NCBI GenBank assembly: GCA_029959295.1
Contig: JASCOH010000007.1
Span: 225,326-289,325 of the forward strand
From: Flavobacteriaceae bacterium PS02334
GTDB lineage: Bacteria > Bacteroidota > Bacteroidia > Flavobacteriales > Flavobacteriaceae
Reading direction: 5' to 3'
Length of the DNA stretch: 64,000 nt
Below the pieces are notes generated by a model. That model was not told the DNA's origin. It was given only the letters and a program-made list of their open reading frames with translations, and made no database searches. A program made the translations under genes and the position numbers. Positions 28,424 to 38,940 of the stretch are shown in pieces (within the stretch, counting starts at the first letter, position 1; every line of letters begins with the position of its first letter).

Positions 28424-31220
28424 AATTGAAATCGTCTTGTTTTTTCTTGCCTCCAAACTTCTCAATTTGGTAAGTCAGCGAAAACATTACATACCTTTTC
28501 AAAACCGTATTTTCAATATCTTGGATCGCCGTTGGCGTAATGTTTCTCACGGCGCTTTGGTTTTGGTTCAGCAAATCATAGACTTTCACCTTAAAAAGCA
28601 ATTTGTCATTCATGAAATTATAACCCAAACTGCTATTCAGCAAGAAGAAATCTTTCTTGAAGCCTCCAGAAATATTAGAATTGTAAGTATATCCAAAATC
28701 ATTTCCAAAAACGACGTGTTTTGGCCAACGGCTTGTTGTTTGAATCTTGAAATTATGCGTAAAATTAGAAGACCTGTCGATCGTATAATTTGAGAAATTC
28801 GACAAATTCCAGTTATAAGAATACGAAGGTTCAATCGTCAGCAATTCGCCATAATCCCATCCAAAATTTACAGCTGGCTCAAAAGAAAATGCTTCTGAGC
28901 GATATTCTGCATTGTTTGTAATTCCTTTGCTTATGTTGTAATTACCGCTTACGCCAAAACCAATTCTGAACGTATTTGCCTCTTTTTTGATGCTTTTATT
29001 CCAGTTAATTCCAGCATAGCTGTTCATCATGTCATCGATATTTTGATAAGTCGTTCTGCTGATCAAATCAGTAGGATCATATGATCTTGACGCTACAATC
29101 TCGCTTTCTATAAAATTTGCGCCTGCGTAAGCATAATATCCAGACTTTGTTGCATAATCATAATTATTGTAATTCATGTATAAATTATGGCTCTTCCCTG
29201 GATCTAAATTTGGATTTCCAATGAGTATCGATAACGGATTTGAAAGGTCAGCTACCGGCAAAATTTGTCCTGCGTTTGGCAATCTTACCTCAAAATTATA
29301 GTACATGTAAATCGATTTTGATTTCGAAAGATTATAGTTAAACCAGCCATTTGCAGAAGGATAAATATATTTTTTATTTACAGTATTAGTTTCTCCTGTG
29401 TATAAAGAGGTGTTTTCAAAATCGATAACTTGCGTTCCCACATAGGCGCCACCGCTATATTTTTTCTTCCTCACATTCAAACCGACACTCGGATTAAATA
29501 TTTTAGTTCTCGATTCTAAATCATAAGACAGCAAAGAATTTGCATCGCTATATTGCTGATTTCCTGAGTTGTAATTAAATGTAGCTTTGTTTTTTGAATA
29601 ATCTTTCCATTCGTGGGCAATTCGAACATTGATGCTCAACGAATCCATAAGCGGTTCTAAATAGCCGAATCTTGCGTAATAACTATTCTCTTTCACGTTA
29701 TTAAATTCGCGCTGATTTCTGATATCATCTGCCAAATCTGGATCTTGAAAGAAATAAGTTTCTGATTTATTGATCAGGTTGGCATCGTTTTCCTTGTTGT
29801 TATTATTGAATGTCAATCCAATGCTTCTGCCCTTTTTCTTGAAGGCGCGCATCAAATAAAAATTATTGCTGAAATTAGTCGCAGTTCGGTCATCCACTTT
29901 TGAACTGTTGCTTTTATTGATCAAGCCTAAATTATTTGTAGAAGAACTTTCAGAAGATTCTTCTGCAAAAGTGGTATTTTTAGATAGTTTTGGCCTAACG
30001 GAAAGCGTTGTTTTTGGGTCTATTTTATACTCAAATTCAAAACTAGCATTGTGTCCGTCGTTTTTAGTTTCAGAATTCCCCGAAGATTCTGTGATAAACG
30101 AATTGCTTTCGCCAGTTATAGGATCGGCAGGCAATAAATTTTCTGTACGGCTTCTGTTATTATTTTCGTTTTTTGAATTTGTATAAAAATAGCTTCCGCT
30201 TGGCTCAAATTTCTTATTGAACAATTCATCTGCAAAATTAAGCCCGATCATACTTGACTGCGTAATTCCTGTATTTCCACCAAAACTCATGTCGTCAATT
30301 CCAAAAGATCCATTGCTGTTGGAATAAAAAGAACGGTTTCGACCGCCTCCCATGGCATCAAAAATCTCATCCATAGAAAATCCAACGGCATTGATATTAT
30401 TGGAAGCGCCGAGAAAGCTAATCTTCTGCTTGTCTTTAAAATAATTGATCAATCCGCTGGCTTCATAGCGTTCATCAGAACCATAACCGCCGGTAAATTT
30501 CCCGAATAATCCTTTATTTTTATCTTCTTGAATGGTAATATTGATACTTTTCTTATCTGAACTTGCACCTTGGCCGGTGAGCTGTTCTTCTTTTGTTTTG
30601 GTATCAGAAACTTGAATTTTGTCGATTATTTCAGAAGGAAGGTTTTTGATCGCAACGGCTCCATCTTTTCCGAAGAATGACTTTCCGTTAACCAAAATTT
30701 CATTAACTTCTTTTCCGTTGACCGTAATTTTACCGTCTTTGCTGATTTCTACTCCCGGCAATTGCTTCAGTAAAGCTTCCACATTTGAATCTGGATTTAC
30801 TTTAAAGGAAGAAGCATTGAATTCTAAAGTATCATTTTTGATGCGAACTGGAGGCGCTTCACTTTTAATGACGACTTCACCTAAAGTCGTCACAGCGTCT
30901 TCCACCAAAACTTCGCCTACATTTAAGTTTGCAGTAAGATTTGGATATTGTTTTTCATAATTCTGGTAGCCCAAAGTAGAAACTTTCAATATAAAAGGCT
31001 GTGTTTGTTTTCGAACAACAATCGAAAAGTTACCGCTTTTTTCAGTAATCGAATAATCAATCACAGACGAATCTTTTACAGAAGTCACATAAACTGTTGC
31101 GGCTTCAAGCGGAATATTTGCTTCCTTACTTTTGACAATCCCTTTAATTGTAAAGGAATTTTGTGCAGAAGCAACAATTGAAAATAGAATAAAAAATAAG
31201 TAGGTAATAATTCTTGGCAT
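28422..31220 (-). CDS. Outer-membrane beta-barrel protein, TonB-receptor-like (OMP_b-brl_3 type)
   Basis: Outer-membrane protein of 932 aa: signal peptide (cut near VASAQ20); carboxypeptidase-regulatory-like Ig domain (FTIKGIVKSKEANIPLEAATVYV); a plug-like domain (NVEALLKQLPGVEISKDGKITVNGKEVNEILVNGKSFFG); and a long barrel ending in RYVMFSLTYQIEKFGGKKKQDDFN. The C-terminal tail after the last strand is charged. No TonB box is obvious and no SusD partner lies nearby, so this is the SusD-less receptor-like group of unknown cargo. It stands alone between two terminators. Confidence 0.88.
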   Translation of the reverse strand: MPRIITYLFFILFSIVASAQNSFTIKGIVKSKEANIPLEAATVYVTSVKDSSVIDYSITEKSGNFSIVVRKQTQPFILKVSTLGYQNYEKQYPNLTANLNVGEVLVEDAVTTLGEVVIKSEAPPVRIKNDTLEFNASSFKVNPDSNVEALLKQLPGVEISKDGKITVNGKEVNEILVNGKSFFGKDGAVAIKNLPSEIIDKIQVSDTKTKEEQLTGQGASSDKKSINITIQEDKNKGLFGKFTGGYGSDERYEASGLINYFKDKQKISFLGASNNINAVGFSMDEIFDAMGGGRNRSFYSNSNGSFGIDDMSFGGNTGITQSSMIGLNFADELFNKKFEPSGSYFYTNSKNENNNRSRTENLLPADPITGESNSFITESSGNSETKNDGHNASFEFEYKIDPKTTLSVRPKLSKNTTFAEESSESSSTNNLGLINKSNSSKVDDRTATNFSNNFYLMRAFKKKGRSIGLTFNNNNKENDANLINKSETYFFQDPDLADDIRNQREFNNVKENSYYARFGYLEPLMDSLSINVRIAHEWKDYSKNKATFNYNSGNQQYSDANSLLSYDLESRTKIFNPSVGLNVRKKKYSGGAYVGTQVIDFENTSLYTGETNTVNKKYIYPSANGWFNYNLSKSKSIYMYYNFEVRLPNAGQILPVADLSNPLSILIGNPNLDPGKSHNLYMNYNNYDYATKSGYYAYAGANFIESEIVASRSYDPTDLISRTTYQNIDDMMNSYAGINWNKSIKKEANTFRIGFGVSGNYNISKGITNNAEYRSEAFSFEPAVNFGWDYGELLTIEPSYSYNWNLSNFSNYTIDRSSNFTHNFKIQTTSRWPKHVVFGNDFGYTYNSNISGGFKKDFFLLNSSLGYNFMNDKLLFKVKVYDLLNQNQSAVRNITPTAIQDIENTVLKRYVMFSLTYQIEKFGGKKKQDDFN

Positions 31221-31370
31221 TGATTAGGGGATTAAGATTGATGATGTTTTGTAAGAATCAACTGCGAATTAAATAGATTAGTAGCATATAAAATAATTTG
31301 TTACAGAATTTTTAACATAAACCACAAAATTGTACAAAATCAAAATTCTCCAATAAAATTTCTTATACAA

Positions 31371-31403
31371 AAAAGGGAACTGCTTTTGACAATTCCCTTT
31401 TTA
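31371..31403 (-). terminator. Intrinsic terminator after der
   Basis: Stem AAAAGGGAA (31371-31379) / TTCCCTTTT (31393-31401) with an imperfect loop and flanking A/T runs, 14 bases past the der stop on the minus strand. Confidence 0.65.
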
Positions 31404-31416
31404 TTTCTTCTATATT

Positions 31417-32727
31417 TTATTTTTCTCTGATATAAATATCAATCGGAACACCTGAAAAATCCCAATGTTCACGAATTTTATTCTCCAAGAAACGTTTGTA
31501 AGCATCTTTCACATATTGTGGCAAGTTCGCAAAAAACACAAACTGTGGCGTTGGAGTTGGTAATTGCATGCAGAATTTAATCTTTACATACTTGCCTTTC
31601 AAAGCCGGCGGCGGATATGCTTCAATGATTTTCAACATGTGGTCGTTGAATTTCGAAGTAGCGATTCGTTGCTTTCTGCTTTCATAAACTTTTACCGTTT
31701 CTTCCAAAGCTTTCAGCAAACGTTGTTTTGTGATAGCTGACGTAAAAATAATCGGCACGTCGGTAAAAGGCATTAATTCTTTGCGAATTTTCGCTTCGTA
31801 TTCTTTTGTAGACATGGTATCTTTCTCCACCAAATCCCATTTGTTTACCAAGATTACAACCCCTTTTCTGTTCTTTTCAGCCAGCCAAAAAATATTTTGA
31901 TCTTGACCTTCAAATCCTCTAGTCGCGTCAATAATCAAGATACAGACGTCAGAATGCTCAATGGCACGAACCGAACGCATTACAGAATAAAATTCTAAAT
32001 CTTCCTTCACTTTCGCTTTACGACGGATTCCCGCGGTATCGACCAAGTTAAATTCGAATCCGAAACGGTCAAATTTTGTATCGATAGAATCACGAGTTGT
32101 TCCCGCAATATCAGTTACAATATATCTGTCTTTACCGATCAAAGCGTTGATAAAACTTGATTTTCCAGCATTTGGACGACCAACTACTGCAAAACGAGGC
32201 AATTCTAATTCCTCTTTTGTAGGTTCTGGCTTAACCGGAAATGACTCGATCAAAGCATCAAGCAAATCTCCTGTTCCACTTCCTGAAATACTGGCAAAAG
32301 TGAAATATTCACCTAAACCAAGATTATAAAATTCCACCGCGTCTTTTTCACGCATGGCATTATCTACCTTATTAACAGCTAATAAAACTGGTTTGGTCAC
32401 TTTACGAAGCAATTTTGCAACAGCATCATCCATCGGAGTAATTCCTTCTTCAACGTCAACGACAAAAATGATTACATCGGCTTCATCGATTGCCAATTCT
32501 ACCTGTTTTCTGATTTCGCCTTCAAAAACGTCATCAGATCCGCGAACATATCCGCCAGTATCAATTACAGAAAACTCTTTTCCGTTCCATTCGCTTTTAC
32601 CGTAGTTTCTGTCTCGAGTTACACCCGAAACCGAGTCTACAATAGCTTCTCTTCTTTGTATCAGCCTATTGAAAAGGGTTGATTTCCCCACATTAGGTCT
32701 TCCTACTATCGCAACAATATTGTTCAT
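31417..32727 (-). CDS. der: Ribosome biogenesis GTPase Der (EngA)
   Basis: Essential GTPase with two consecutive G domains that acts in 50S subunit assembly. 436 aa. First G domain: [18 protein letters not shown]. Second: [21 protein letters not shown]. Then the KH-like C-terminal domain ([19 protein letters not shown]). The ATG at 32727 ([12 protein letters not shown]) is chosen because an earlier in-frame start would lie inside a TACCTTTG -7 box at 32749-32756. Monocistronic. Confidence 0.95.
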   Translation of the reverse strand: MNNIVAIVGRPNVGKSTLFNRLIQRREAIVDSVSGVTRDRNYGKSEWNGKEFSVIDTGGYVRGSDDVFEGEIRKQVELAIDEADVIIFVVDVEEGITPMDDAVAKLLRKVTKPVLLAVNKVDNAMREKDAVEFYNLGLGEYFTFASISGSGTGDLLDALIESFPVKPEPTKEELELPRFAVVGRPNAGKSSFINALIGKDRYIVTDIAGTTRDSIDTKFDRFGFEFNLVDTAGIRRKAKVKEDLEFYSVMRSVRAIEHSDVCILIIDATRGFEGQDQNIFWLAEKNRKGVVILVNKWDLVEKDTMSTKEYEAKIRKELMPFTDVPIIFTSAITKQRLLKALEETVKVYESRKQRIATSKFNDHMLKIIEAYPPPALKGKYVKIKFCMQLPTPTPQFVFFANLPQYVKDAYKRFLENKIREHWDFSGVPIDIYIREK

Positions 32728-32748
32728 AAGTCTTTTTGAAATATTTTG

Positions 32749-32756
32749 CAAAGGTA
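32749..32756 (-). promoter_or_regulatory. -7 box for der
   Basis: On the minus strand TACCTTTG, a perfect TAnnTTTG, 21 bases before the chosen der start codon. It decides against the longer reading frame. Confidence 0.5.
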
Positions 32757-32896
32757 CAACTTTTGTTCAAGCTTTAAGGTCTAAAGTTTGAAGTTGTTGG
32801 ATTTACGCTATTTTGATAACTTTTGTTTAACTAGAATTTAGCTTTTCTTTAAAAAATAAAAATACCGATTTGCAGTTTTATACGTATATAAATCAT

Positions 32897-33394
32897 ATGA
32901 AAATGAACAGCGAGAAAAACATGAAATTGAGACTGCGATTTGAAAGATTTTCTTCAAAAACTGCTGAAGAAATTAAAGCGGGTTTTGAGCACGTAAGGCA
33001 ATCAGAATCTGATAATTTTAAACTGAATAATGCCGGAAACCACATTTGGCTGGGCATCGGAATGTTGCGCCGTGAATTCTGGTCGCCGACTTTGCACATT
33101 GAGCTTGACAAATATGAAGACGGAAGAACGCATGTCAAAGGCACTTTTGGTCCAGACCCGATTTTGTGGTTCGTCTTTTTAGGACTTCACTGCATTGTCG
33201 CCGCATTATTTATCATTTTCGGGATAATCGCATATTCGAAATGGATGCTGGAACAATCGCCAAGATTTGATATAATCGTAATGTTTGTGTTGGTAAACAT
33301 ATGGTTTTTGCTATATTTTATGGCAAGATATAACAGAAAAAAAGGAGCCCGCCAAATGGACGAACTCCTTAATTTATCAGAACAATTGATTTAA
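32897..33394 (+). CDS. Two-helix membrane protein, unknown function
   Basis: About 165 aa from the first ATG at 32897; an upstream TTG and two further ATGs (MNSEKN, MKLRLRF) are alternatives. The soluble N-terminal domain (LRFERFSSKTAEEIKAGFEHV, HIWLGIGMLRREFWSPTLHIELDKYEDGRTHVKG) is followed by two membrane helices at about 100-125 and 135-155 and a basic tail. I have seen similar small Flavobacterium proteins but know no function. It stands alone between der and era. Confidence 0.65.
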   Translation: MKMNSEKNMKLRLRFERFSSKTAEEIKAGFEHVRQSESDNFKLNNAGNHIWLGIGMLRREFWSPTLHIELDKYEDGRTHVKGTFGPDPILWFVFLGLHCIVAALFIIFGIIAYSKWMLEQSPRFDIIVMFVLVNIWFLLYFMARYNRKKGARQMDELLNLSEQLI

Positions 33395-33460
33395 TTTTTA
33401 CCGCAGATTAGTAGATTTTATCCAAAAAACACCTCATTAATAAAGTAATTTACGGCTTCT

Positions 33461-33534
33461 TTGTCATTCTGACGAAGGAGGAATCTCAACAATTTGCTCG
33501 GCTTATGGCGATTCCTCCTTCGTCGGAATGACAA
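33461..33534. repeat. Inverted repeat with 25-base arms (dispersed element type)
   Basis: TTGTCATTCTGACGAAGGAG plus GAATC at 33461-33485 pairs with its complement at 33510-33534, one mismatch (G-T wobble), with a 24-base loop. It lies between convergent genes. GC content and design differ from its surroundings and resemble the repeat at 8939-9055 in general layout (TGTCAT... outer ends). Confidence 0.8.
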
Positions 33535-33556
33535 GTTTGGAAAAATCTAAAATCAA

Positions 33557-34441
33557 TTATTTATTATTATAACCAAATCTTTTCAATTGAAAAGCGCTAT
33601 TCCTCCAGTCCTTATTGACCTTAACGTATAATTCAATATGGATTTGTTTCCCGAAGAATTTTTCTAAATCTTCACGAGCCTGCATGCCCACTTTTTTCAA
33701 AGCGCCGCCTTTGTGACCGATGATGATTCCTTTTTGAGTATCTCTTTCGACCATGATTATGGAGCGAATTCGGATGATATTCTCATCTTCCAAGAATTCT
33801 TCTGTCTCGATTTCTACCGAATACGGAATTTCTTTTTCGTAGTTGATCAAGATTTTCTCACGAATAGTTTCATTTACAAAGAAACGTTCCGGCTTGTCAG
33901 TCAAAGTATCTTTTGGGTAATAGGCTGGAGATTCTGGCAGAAGGTCAATGATTCTTCCAAAAACTTCTTTCACGTTAAAATTCTCTAAGGCAGATATCGG
34001 ATGAATTTCAGCATTCGGAACTTTCTCTTTCCAAAGTGCAATCTGCTCTTCCAAAACATCCTGGTTCGACTTGTCAATTTTATTCAAAAGCAACAATACC
34101 GGAATTTTAGCGTGAACGATTTTATTGAAAAAAGCTTCATCTTTTAATTCCTTTTCGCCGATTTCCACCATATAAATCAAAATATCGGCATCTTCAAAGG
34201 CAGATTTCACAAAATCCATCATCGAAGATTGCAATTCATAGGCTGGCTTGATGATTCCTGGCGTATCTGAAAGAATCACCTGAAAATCTTCACCATTTAC
34301 AATTCCAAGAATTCTGTGGCGCGTTGTTTGTGCCTTAGACGTGATAATTGACAAACGTTCGCCGACAAACGCATTCATCAAGGTTGATTTTCCAACATTT
34401 GGATTACCGATAATATTTACAAAACCTGCTTTATGTGACAT
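33557..34441 (-). CDS. era: GTPase Era
   Basis: Ribosome-assembly GTPase that binds the 3' end of 16S rRNA. 294 aa, normal length. G domain with GNPNVGKST (P loop), DTPGI and NKID, and a C-terminal KH domain with GHKGGALKKVGMQAREDLEKFFGKQIHIEL. A minus-strand TACCTTTG box lies 20 bases upstream of the start codon. Single gene between the repeat and the tRNA genes. Confidence 0.95.
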   Translation of the reverse strand: MSHKAGFVNIIGNPNVGKSTLMNAFVGERLSIITSKAQTTRHRILGIVNGEDFQVILSDTPGIIKPAYELQSSMMDFVKSAFEDADILIYMVEIGEKELKDEAFFNKIVHAKIPVLLLLNKIDKSNQDVLEEQIALWKEKVPNAEIHPISALENFNVKEVFGRIIDLLPESPAYYPKDTLTDKPERFFVNETIREKILINYEKEIPYSVEIETEEFLEDENIIRIRSIIMVERDTQKGIIIGHKGGALKKVGMQAREDLEKFFGKQIHIELYVKVNKDWRNSAFQLKRFGYNNK

Positions 34442-34460
34442 TCTAAAATAATTTATTCTG

Positions 34461-34468
34461 CAAAGGTA
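34461..34468 (-). promoter_or_regulatory. -7 box for era
   Basis: TACCTTTG on the minus strand, the same sequence and almost the same distance from the start codon as before der. Confidence 0.45.
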
Positions 34469-34515
34469 GTCATATCAGTCCAATAGAGAAAATAAAACAT
34501 TTTTCATTAAAAAGC

Positions 34516-34545
34516 TTGTTTTTTAAGATATTCGTCGTAAATTTG
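34516..34545 (+). promoter_or_regulatory. Promoter of the tRNA genes (TTG-N19-TAAATTTG)
   Basis: TTG at 34516-34518 and a perfect TAAATTTG at 34538-34545 with a 19-base spacer: the primary sigma promoter form of Bacteroidota. Transcription should begin at about 34551, a few bases before the first tRNA gene. Confidence 0.8.
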
Positions 34546-34557
34546 CACCCGAAACAT

Positions 34558-34630
<73 letters not shown>

Positions 34631-34683
34631 CTAAGTTTACTGATTCAGTAAAAACAATATATATTTAGATTACAAACGCACAT

Positions 34684-36272
<1,589 letters not shown>

Positions 36273-36459
36273 CTTTTTTCTTTAAATAGTTTGAAACTGC
36301 CATGTTTGCCAGTTTTCTTAAAAATTCTAAAATCATTCCCGCCTGTTCCAGCGTTACTTCCACTCCTTCATCTTTCAGCATTTTTCTTGTCTTTTCTGCC
36401 GTCATTTTTCCTCTTTCTTCTCTTCCATCCTTCTCCATTTGAAATTCCTCTTCATTAAA

Positions 36460-36486
36460 AAAAGACCGAGCCTCGGTCTTTTTTGT
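36460..36486. terminator. Terminator between the small-gene operon and the recombinase operon
   Basis: Stem AAGACCG/CGGTCTT around AGCCT, with A and T runs on both sides, so it works in both directions. It lies between the -7 box at 36638 and the start of the small protein gene, so transcripts entering from upstream must read through it to reach the recombinase. Confidence 0.75.
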
Positions 36487-36637
36487 TCCACAATCATTCA
36501 TCGCTATAAAGTTAAAACACTTTTCTCTTTTTATCCTGCGCAAAATTTGGGTAGGATAACACAAATATAAAACCTAACCAACTAAGGATCATAAGTAAAA
36601 TTTACTTATTATCACTCAATCCAATTTTTGATTCTGA

Positions 36638-36645
36638 CAAAGATA
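36638..36645 (-). promoter_or_regulatory. -7 box upstream of the recombinase pair
   Basis: TATCTTTG on the minus strand, a perfect TAnnTTTG. A transcript starting here would have a leader of about 190 bases containing the terminator at 36460-36486. Confidence 0.45.
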
Positions 36646-36720
36646 AAATGCTTTTCTCTCAATCTCATGGACATAATATGTTCATGAAAACGGTATTGGA
36701 ATCATTGATAAGCCCTGTGT

Positions 36721-37038
36721 TCATTTATCTTCCCTCTGCTTATTGAGCATTCTGTATATTTCATCCAGAACCTCAATTTCTGCACTTGGAATCAGCTGAA
36801 GGGCAAGTTCCAGAACAGAACCTATGTATATTTCTCTGTTATCCAGCTCGTCTGAATAAATGATATGCAGGCACATTCGGATGAGATTCACTCCCAGACA
36901 CGTCATATCCGTGTATCCGTAAAATCTTATCTCTCGTATTGATTCCCCTTTCTTGTCCTGAGCAGGTTTCAGAAGCTTGAAATGAAACGATGCAAAATCC
37001 TTAAATTCATCCAGTGTTTTTATTTTGTCAGTTTCCAT
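36721..37038 (-). CDS. Small element protein, paralogue of the preceding gene (105 aa)
   Basis: Soluble 105-aa protein with no recognised domain. It shares its start (METDKIK-L), the segment KKG-S-REIRFYGYTD and the C-terminal SVLELALQL-P-AEIEVLDEI with the 112-aa product of the gene 30 bases upstream, so the two arose by tandem duplication. The predicted fold is helical with a short strand pair in the middle. Part of an operon that begins with the HEPN-like gene. Confidence 0.7.
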   Translation of the reverse strand: METDKIKTLDEFKDFASFHFKLLKPAQDKKGESIREIRFYGYTDMTCLGVNLIRMCLHIIYSDELDNREIYIGSVLELALQLIPSAEIEVLDEIYRMLNKQREDK

Positions 37039-37067
37039 AATTTTAAAATATTAAATCTTAATCTGTG

Positions 37068-37406
37068 CTATTCTGTTTCTTCTTTACTTTCTGAAAACAG
37101 ATCAGTAATCTCATTTAAAAATTCTAATTCGTCAACTGGAAAAAGCTGAAGTGCAATCCCCAGTATAAGCCCAACATCAATGTATTGATTTTTAATCGTG
37201 GGCGGAACTTCTGCGCTGTCATGATCTAAAGCAATAATACAGAGCTTCATCAGGTTTCTGATCACAGAACCGAGTTCGCAATAGCCATAAACCCTGATCT
37301 CTGCATTATACATCCCCCTTTTATCCTCTGCTTTTTTCAGGGCATTAAGCAGTTTTCCGCTTAACACCCTGATGTCTTCCAGTTTTTTGATTTTATCGGT
37401 TTCCAT
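37068..37406 (-). CDS. Small element protein, paralogue pair member (112 aa)
   Basis: 112 aa, sister of the gene at 36721-37038: METDKIKKLEDIRVLSGKLL, KRGMYNAEIRVYGYCELG, and LILGIALQLFPVDELEFLNEI. No known domain, signal or membrane segment. It sits 11 bases after the HEPN-like gene in the same operon. Identity with its neighbour is moderate, so the duplication is not recent. G+C is slightly higher here than in the AT-rich DNA to the right. Confidence 0.7.
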   Translation of the reverse strand: METDKIKKLEDIRVLSGKLLNALKKAEDKRGMYNAEIRVYGYCELGSVIRNLMKLCIIALDHDSAEVPPTIKNQYIDVGLILGIALQLFPVDELEFLNEITDLFSESKEETE

Positions 37407-37417
37407 AACTTCTGTTT

Positions 37418-38287
37418 TTATGCTGATAAAGCTTCCTGCTGATGAATTCCCTCAAGCCTCTCCAGTTCCTTCTGGATCATAACTTCTGCCTCTTTCATAA
37501 AATCACGGCATCGGCCTTCCATCATTCCATAATACAGATAATCAAAACTGTTGCTTCTGCTGAATCGAAGCGTGTTTGGATTTTTTTTCAGAAGCTTGAA
37601 CATATTTTTTTCATCGCTGCTGTTTCGGGGAAAATATTCAGAAGTCAAGCTTGTGAAGTATTCGCACAGCTCAAATAAGTAGCCCAGTGAGAAATGATTC
37701 GGGGTATATCCCAGAAATACCCTTATAAGGGAAAGGCAGGTCTGTTCCACTATCTGGTGGAGAGAACACATTCTGACTTCATAGGAAAAATACTGGTCGT
37801 TATTATAGATAAGATCCCAGATCGATTCAGTAACATTTCTTCTGTCTCCTGCGTATGCTGAAGTGCTTTTCACATATCTCTTTTCTGGATTTTTTGCCCA
37901 GATTATCGGCGATCTGTATGCATCTATATGAATTCTTTGGGCTTTCTTAAAAATGTTCCAGAAGAAATACTGCTGGTCTCCGTATAATTTCACGATGTTT
38001 CTCAGGCGGTGCATGAGGATGGTTACCGTTATCTGGCCTCTTGATATGCTCTTTATCTTATCGGTAAGGTCATTGCCGATATTATCCTCGAACTCTTCGG
38101 CTATGATCAGCAGATAAAGATGGACATGCTTTTCTTTCTGGACGGGCTTGTGAAAAGGCTCATTAAAAGTATAACTGCTTTTCTTCTGTGCAAAACAGTA
38201 GATACCTATTGGATCGATGTTCTGCGAAATAACTCGATAAATTAAATCGGATGCGGTGTTTTGAATTGCTTTCATAATTTTACTCAT
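37418..38287 (-). CDS. HEPN-domain-like protein, possibly with nucleotidyltransferase-like N terminus
   Basis: Protein of 289 aa, first gene of the left operon of the element. The C-terminal half looks like a HEPN helical domain: MCSLHQIVEQTCLSLIRVFLGYTPNHFSLGYLFELCEYF follows the pattern of an aromatic-Q-x-x-E helix, then H and leucines. The N-terminal half (HKPVQKEKHVHLYLLIIAEEF, ITVTILMHRL) may be a degenerate nucleotidyltransferase-like fold; this is weak. Such proteins occur beside recombinases in Bacteroidota elements. Toxin, defence or transfer role cannot be decided. Divergent from the XRE gene; the operator lies between them. Confidence 0.5.
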   Translation of the reverse strand: MSKIMKAIQNTASDLIYRVISQNIDPIGIYCFAQKKSSYTFNEPFHKPVQKEKHVHLYLLIIAEEFEDNIGNDLTDKIKSISRGQITVTILMHRLRNIVKLYGDQQYFFWNIFKKAQRIHIDAYRSPIIWAKNPEKRYVKSTSAYAGDRRNVTESIWDLIYNNDQYFSYEVRMCSLHQIVEQTCLSLIRVFLGYTPNHFSLGYLFELCEYFTSLTSEYFPRNSSDEKNMFKLLKKNPNTLRFSRSNSFDYLYYGMMEGRCRDFMKEAEVMIQKELERLEGIHQQEALSA

Positions 38288-38352
38288 TTTAATTAATACT
38301 TGTCTGAAAAATTGTATTTTTGTTTAACACACAGGCAAGTAAGCAATTACTT

Positions 38353-38386
38353 GTACGGTACGGTATCAAATTTTACCGTACCGTAC
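38353..38386. promoter_or_regulatory. Operator: perfect 13-base inverted repeat built of GTACG direct repeats
   Basis: GTACGGTACGGTA at 38353-38365 and its exact complement at 38374-38386, with an 8-base AT spacer. Each arm is itself a tandem repeat (GTACG, GTACG, GTA). A TACATGA heptamer at the right edge (38384-38390) recurs at 38405-38411, 21 bases on. It lies in the 161-base gap between the divergent HEPN-like and XRE genes and is the obvious site for the XRE protein to bind and control both. Confidence 0.7.
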
Positions 38387-38436
38387 ATGAGATTTTTTGT
38401 ATCATACATGAATCCCGTTTTTTTATTCTTAATTAT

Positions 38437-38444
38437 TATCTTTG
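38437..38444 (+). promoter_or_regulatory. -7 box right before the XRE start codon
   Basis: TATCTTTG, a perfect TAnnTTTG, ends only four bases before the ATG at 38449, so a transcript from it would be leaderless or nearly so. A second match, TATTTTTG at 38315-38322, lies left of the operator and would give a normal leader. Confidence 0.4.
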
Positions 38445-38448
38445 AGCT

Positions 38449-38841
38449 ATGAGTACATTAACAAAACCAAACCACATGGGTCGCAAAATCAGCCGTATCC
38501 GTGAACTGAAAGACATGAAGCAGGAAGCACTCGCGCAGGCTATGGGAACAAACCAGCAGACTGTTTCGATATTAGAAAATAGTGAAGAAATAGATGATGA
38601 AAAATTAAAAGAAGTGGCAAAAGCCTTAGGAATTAGCGTGGAAGCAATTAAAAATTTTTCTGATGAAGGTGTAATTAATTATTTCAACACTTTTAATGAA
38701 GCCGTTGCAAATAATAATTTTGGGCGACAAGATACGATTAACTTTAATCCCATCGATAAGGTTGTTGAGCTTTATGAACGATTAGTTCAAGCAGAAAAAG
38801 ACAAGGTTGAATATTTGGAAAAGTTATTAAAAGCTAAATAA
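38449..38841 (+). CDS. XRE-type helix-turn-helix regulator of the element
   Basis: 130 aa. HTH_XRE domain at residues 10-62: MGRKISRIRELKDMKQEALAQAMGTNQQTVSILENSEEIDDEKLKEVAKALGISVEAIKNF. The C-terminal part contains INFNPIDKVVELYERLVQAEKDKVEYLEKLL, an amphipathic helix for dimerisation. Similar regulators are common next to recombinase and mobilization genes in Flavobacterium. It is divergent from the HEPN-like operon, and the operator with 13-base arms is 60-95 bases upstream. A terminator follows. Confidence 0.9.
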   Translation: MSTLTKPNHMGRKISRIRELKDMKQEALAQAMGTNQQTVSILENSEEIDDEKLKEVAKALGISVEAIKNFSDEGVINYFNTFNEAVANNNFGRQDTINFNPIDKVVELYERLVQAEKDKVEYLEKLLKAK

Positions 38842-38872
38842 GTTTTTATAAAAGATATATATTAATTCATTA

Positions 38873-38898
38873 AAGAGACCTTTGAGTCTCTTTTTTTT
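38873..38898 (+). terminator. Intrinsic terminator after the XRE gene
   Basis: Stem AGAGAC/GTCTCT with loop CTTTGA and nine T. It separates the regulator from the nuclease-like gene. Confidence 0.85.
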
Positions 38899-38940
38899 AT
38901 TTCTTAATTCTCATTTCTGATACTCTAAATTTTTGTCTAA

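Noticed and set aside
36439-36564. Longer start of the small protein before the recombinase
   Set aside because: A strong bidirectional terminator lies inside this part.
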